Assembly (NCBI GenBank): GCA_021160785.1
Contig: JAGHBX010000670.1
Location: 1-7,336 of the forward strand
Direction of reading: 5' to 3'
Source of the DNA: Planctomycetota bacterium
Lineage (GTDB): Bacteria > Planctomycetota > Phycisphaerae > Sedimentisphaerales > Anaerohalosphaeraceae
Length of the DNA stretch: 7,336 nt
Shown here: piece by piece, positions 6,148 to 7,336 of the stretch
How the letters are laid out: every line of letters begins with the position of its first letter
How positions within the stretch are numbered: position 1 is the stretch's first letter
Notes under the pieces: generated by a model
Database searches by the model: none
What the model was told of the DNA's origin: nothing
What the model saw: only the letters and a program-made list of their open reading frames with translations
Program-made: the position numbers and the translations under genes

Positions 6148-7152
6148 ATGAAAAAGATACGAACCGCCGTTGTCGGCGCTGGTAAAATGGGAGCGATCCA
6201 TGCGAAGGTTTACGATCAGTTGGAGGATTGTGAACTTGTCGCGGTGGTGGACGTGGACAAGGCCAGAGCCGATGCACTGGCGGAAGTGTACGGCTGCGCC
6301 TCGCTTGGCGATTGTCGGGAGCTGATCGGCAGGGTGGATGCGGTGACGGTTTCTGCGCCGACGATTCATCATCGTGATCTGGCGAAAGTGTTTATCGACC
6401 ATGGCATCGCGGTAATGATCGAAAAGCCGTTGGCGGCGAGCACCGCCGAAGCGCGCGAGATTGTCGACTTGGCTGCGAAAAACAAGGTTGTTGTCGCGGT
6501 TGGTCATTCGGAGCGGTGCAATCCGGTGGTGCAGGCGATGAAGCGTCTTCATATCGAGCCGAAGTTTATCGAGGCCAATCGGATCAGTCCTTATCCGTTT
6601 CGGTCGACGGATGTCGGCGTGGTGCTGGACGTGATGATTCACGATATCGATATCATCCTTTCGTTGGCGGCAAGTCCGGTCAGGAAGGTCGATGCGGTTG
6701 GGGTTAATGTTATCGCCGATCATGAGGATATCTGCAATGCGCGGATTGTGTTTGAAAACGGCTGCATCGCCAACCTCACTGCTTCGCGGCTTGCGTTGAA
6801 AACTGAGCGGAAGGTGCGGGTGTTCAGCAGCCAGGCGTATCTGAGCCTGGATTATCTCAAGAAGGAGGGGATTGTCATCAAGGCCGACGGCAACGTGAAT
6901 GTTGTTGAGTGGATCCGCGCCAGGCAGCAGGAGGATAACTTCGATTTCGGCGACGTCAACTGGATGGACATGCTGCATATCGAGCAGTTGGATATCCAGG
7001 ACGCAGAGCCCCTGCGGGTGGAGCAGCAGGCATTTCTTGAGGCGGTGGCGGGCAAAAGCGACCGCCCCGAAGTAACCGCCGAAGAGGGCCTGGCCGCGAT
7101 GGAATGCGCCGAAGCGATATTAGCCGCGGTAAAAGAGCACAAGTGGCAGTAA
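6148..7152 (+). CDS. Gfo/Idh/MocA-family NAD(P)-dependent oxidoreductase, possible UDP-sugar (GnnA-like) dehydrogenase
   Basis: This 334-residue cytoplasmic protein has the two-domain layout of the Gfo/Idh/MocA family. An N-terminal Rossmann fold (about 4-120) has the dinucleotide motif 'VVGAGKMGAIHA' (8-19), an acidic end of strand 2 ('VVDVD', 33-37) that hints at NAD(H) over NADP(H), and 'EKP' at 92-94 with the conserved Lys93. The C-terminal alpha/beta domain (about 121-334) has 'DVMIHDIDII' (161-170), where D161, H165 and D168 match the family's catalytic 'D-x-G-x-H-x-x-D' pattern; the glycine is replaced by Met163. The ATG is 10 bases after the lpxA stop, with a purine-rich leader (AAGAAGAG, 6136-6143), so it is almost certainly cotranscribed and translated with lpxA. 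Its role is not fixed by sequence. Position next to lpxA suggests a nucleotide-sugar substrate, and GnnA (UDP-GlcNAc 3-dehydrogenase) is the named precedent in this family. No partner aminotransferase (GnnB) is visible. Family is sure; function is inference. Confidence 0.9.
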   Translation: MKKIRTAVVGAGKMGAIHAKVYDQLEDCELVAVVDVDKARADALAEVYGCASLGDCRELIGRVDAVTVSAPTIHHRDLAKVFIDHGIAVMIEKPLAASTAEAREIVDLAAKNKVVVAVGHSERCNPVVQAMKRLHIEPKFIEANRISPYPFRSTDVGVVLDVMIHDIDIILSLAASPVRKVDAVGVNVIADHEDICNARIVFENGCIANLTASRLALKTERKVRVFSSQAYLSLDYLKKEGIVIKADGNVNVVEWIRARQQEDNFDFGDVNWMDMLHIEQLDIQDAEPLRVEQQAFLEAVAGKSDRPEVTAEEGLAAMECAEAILAAVKEHKWQ

Positions 7153-7181
7153 ACGCTGCGGCGGATACGGTGTGTTTTGGT

Positions 7182-7336
7182 TCATATCTCCGGTTTTAGT
7201 TTTGTGATCATCTGGTGGGCCAGGCGTGTTGGTTCGCCGAGTCGGTATTTTGGGGTGCAGGCGAGGGTGATATTCACAGCGTCGTCGAGCGTGCATTTGT
7301 GGCCTATGGAGATGAAGAGGGGTTTTACGTTTGTGC
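7182..7336 (-). CDS. nfi: Endonuclease V, C-terminal 50 residues (gene runs off the right edge)
   Basis: Endonuclease V nicks DNA one base past deaminated bases such as hypoxanthine and starts their repair. Reading the - strand from the right edge (first full codon at 7334-7332) gives 50 residues, then TGA at 7184-7182. The visible part has 'VKPLFISIGHKCTLDDAV' followed by 'ACTPKYRLGEPTRLAH'. The first resembles the 'NPLFIATGHRVSVDSAL' region and the second the 'YRLPEPTR' signature near the C-terminus of E. coli Nfi and its relatives. The family is usually 210-230 residues, so about three quarters of the gene, including the metal-binding aspartates, lies outside. The gene converges on the lipid A operon with a 29-base gap and is unrelated to it in function. 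The call was made by hand translation and rests on a short but distinctive segment. Confidence 0.85.
   Translation of the reverse strand, partial: TNVKPLFISIGHKCTLDDAVNITLACTPKYRLGEPTRLAHQMITKLKPEI

Larger units (their letters stand above)
1..7152 (+). other. Probable single operon: bamA-ompH-lpxD-lpxC/fabZ-lpxA-dehydrogenase
   Basis: Six genes follow each other on one strand with gaps of 40, 14, 56, 49 and 10 bases. I see no convincing -35/-10 pair or hairpin plus T-run in any gap. Function is coherent: outer-membrane protein insertion, periplasmic chaperone, and the first three lipid A enzymes with FabZ. The order matches the proteobacterial bamA-skp-lpxD-fabZ-lpxA cluster. The promoter should lie left of the window; cotranscription is inferred, not seen. 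Confidence 0.75.

Noticed and set aside
6073..6978. 301-codon frame on the - strand opposite the dehydrogenase
   Set aside because: It is antisense to a well-conserved Gfo/Idh/MocA protein and extends over the lpxA end. Its composition (His, Arg, Asp rich) looks like a frame shadow.

Overview
The window is a compact outer-membrane biogenesis and lipid A operon, read left to right on the + strand. It belongs to a diderm bacterium. The best guess for the lineage is Planctomycetota, class Phycisphaerae or a relative. This rests on the fused LpxC-FabZ enzyme, the style of the BamA barrel (an 'aFRGAGQ' segment as I remember from planctomycete homologues), weak Shine-Dalgarno signals and a base composition that looks like the mid-50s % GC by eye. 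The lineage is inference; the outer-membrane and lipid A content is well supported.

Layout: 1-2201 is bamA, which enters from the left edge without its N-terminus. 2242-2835 is an ompH/skp-type periplasmic chaperone with a signal peptide. 2850-3905 is lpxD. 3962-5269 is a bifunctional lpxC-fabZ fusion. 5319-6137 is lpxA. 6148-7152 is a Gfo/Idh/MocA-family NAD(P)-dependent dehydrogenase. 7182-7336, on the - strand, is the last 50 codons of an endonuclease V gene (nfi), convergent with the operon. All gaps between the + strand genes are 10-56 bases, and I see no promoter or hairpin terminator in them, so they are probably one transcription unit whose promoter lies left of the window.

How the genes work together: LpxA, LpxC and LpxD are the first three steps of lipid A synthesis (O- or N-acylation of UDP-GlcNAc, deacetylation, second N-acylation). 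FabZ draws on the same 3-hydroxyacyl-ACP pool that LpxA and LpxD use, so the fusion puts the committed lipid A step and the competing phospholipid fatty-acid step in one polypeptide. BamA and OmpH/Skp handle insertion and chaperoning of the outer-membrane proteins that share the membrane with lipid A. The order resembles the proteobacterial bamA-skp-lpxD-fabZ-lpxA-lpxB cluster, with the fusion in the fabZ slot and a dehydrogenase in place of lpxB.

The most interesting point is that dehydrogenase. Its position straight after lpxA recalls GnnA, the UDP-GlcNAc 3-dehydrogenase that (with the aminotransferase GnnB) makes an amino-sugar substrate for LpxA. No GnnB is present here, so this is a testable hypothesis only. 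I found no mobile element, CRISPR array, RNA gene or clearly new system, and no gene-free stretch over 300 bases.
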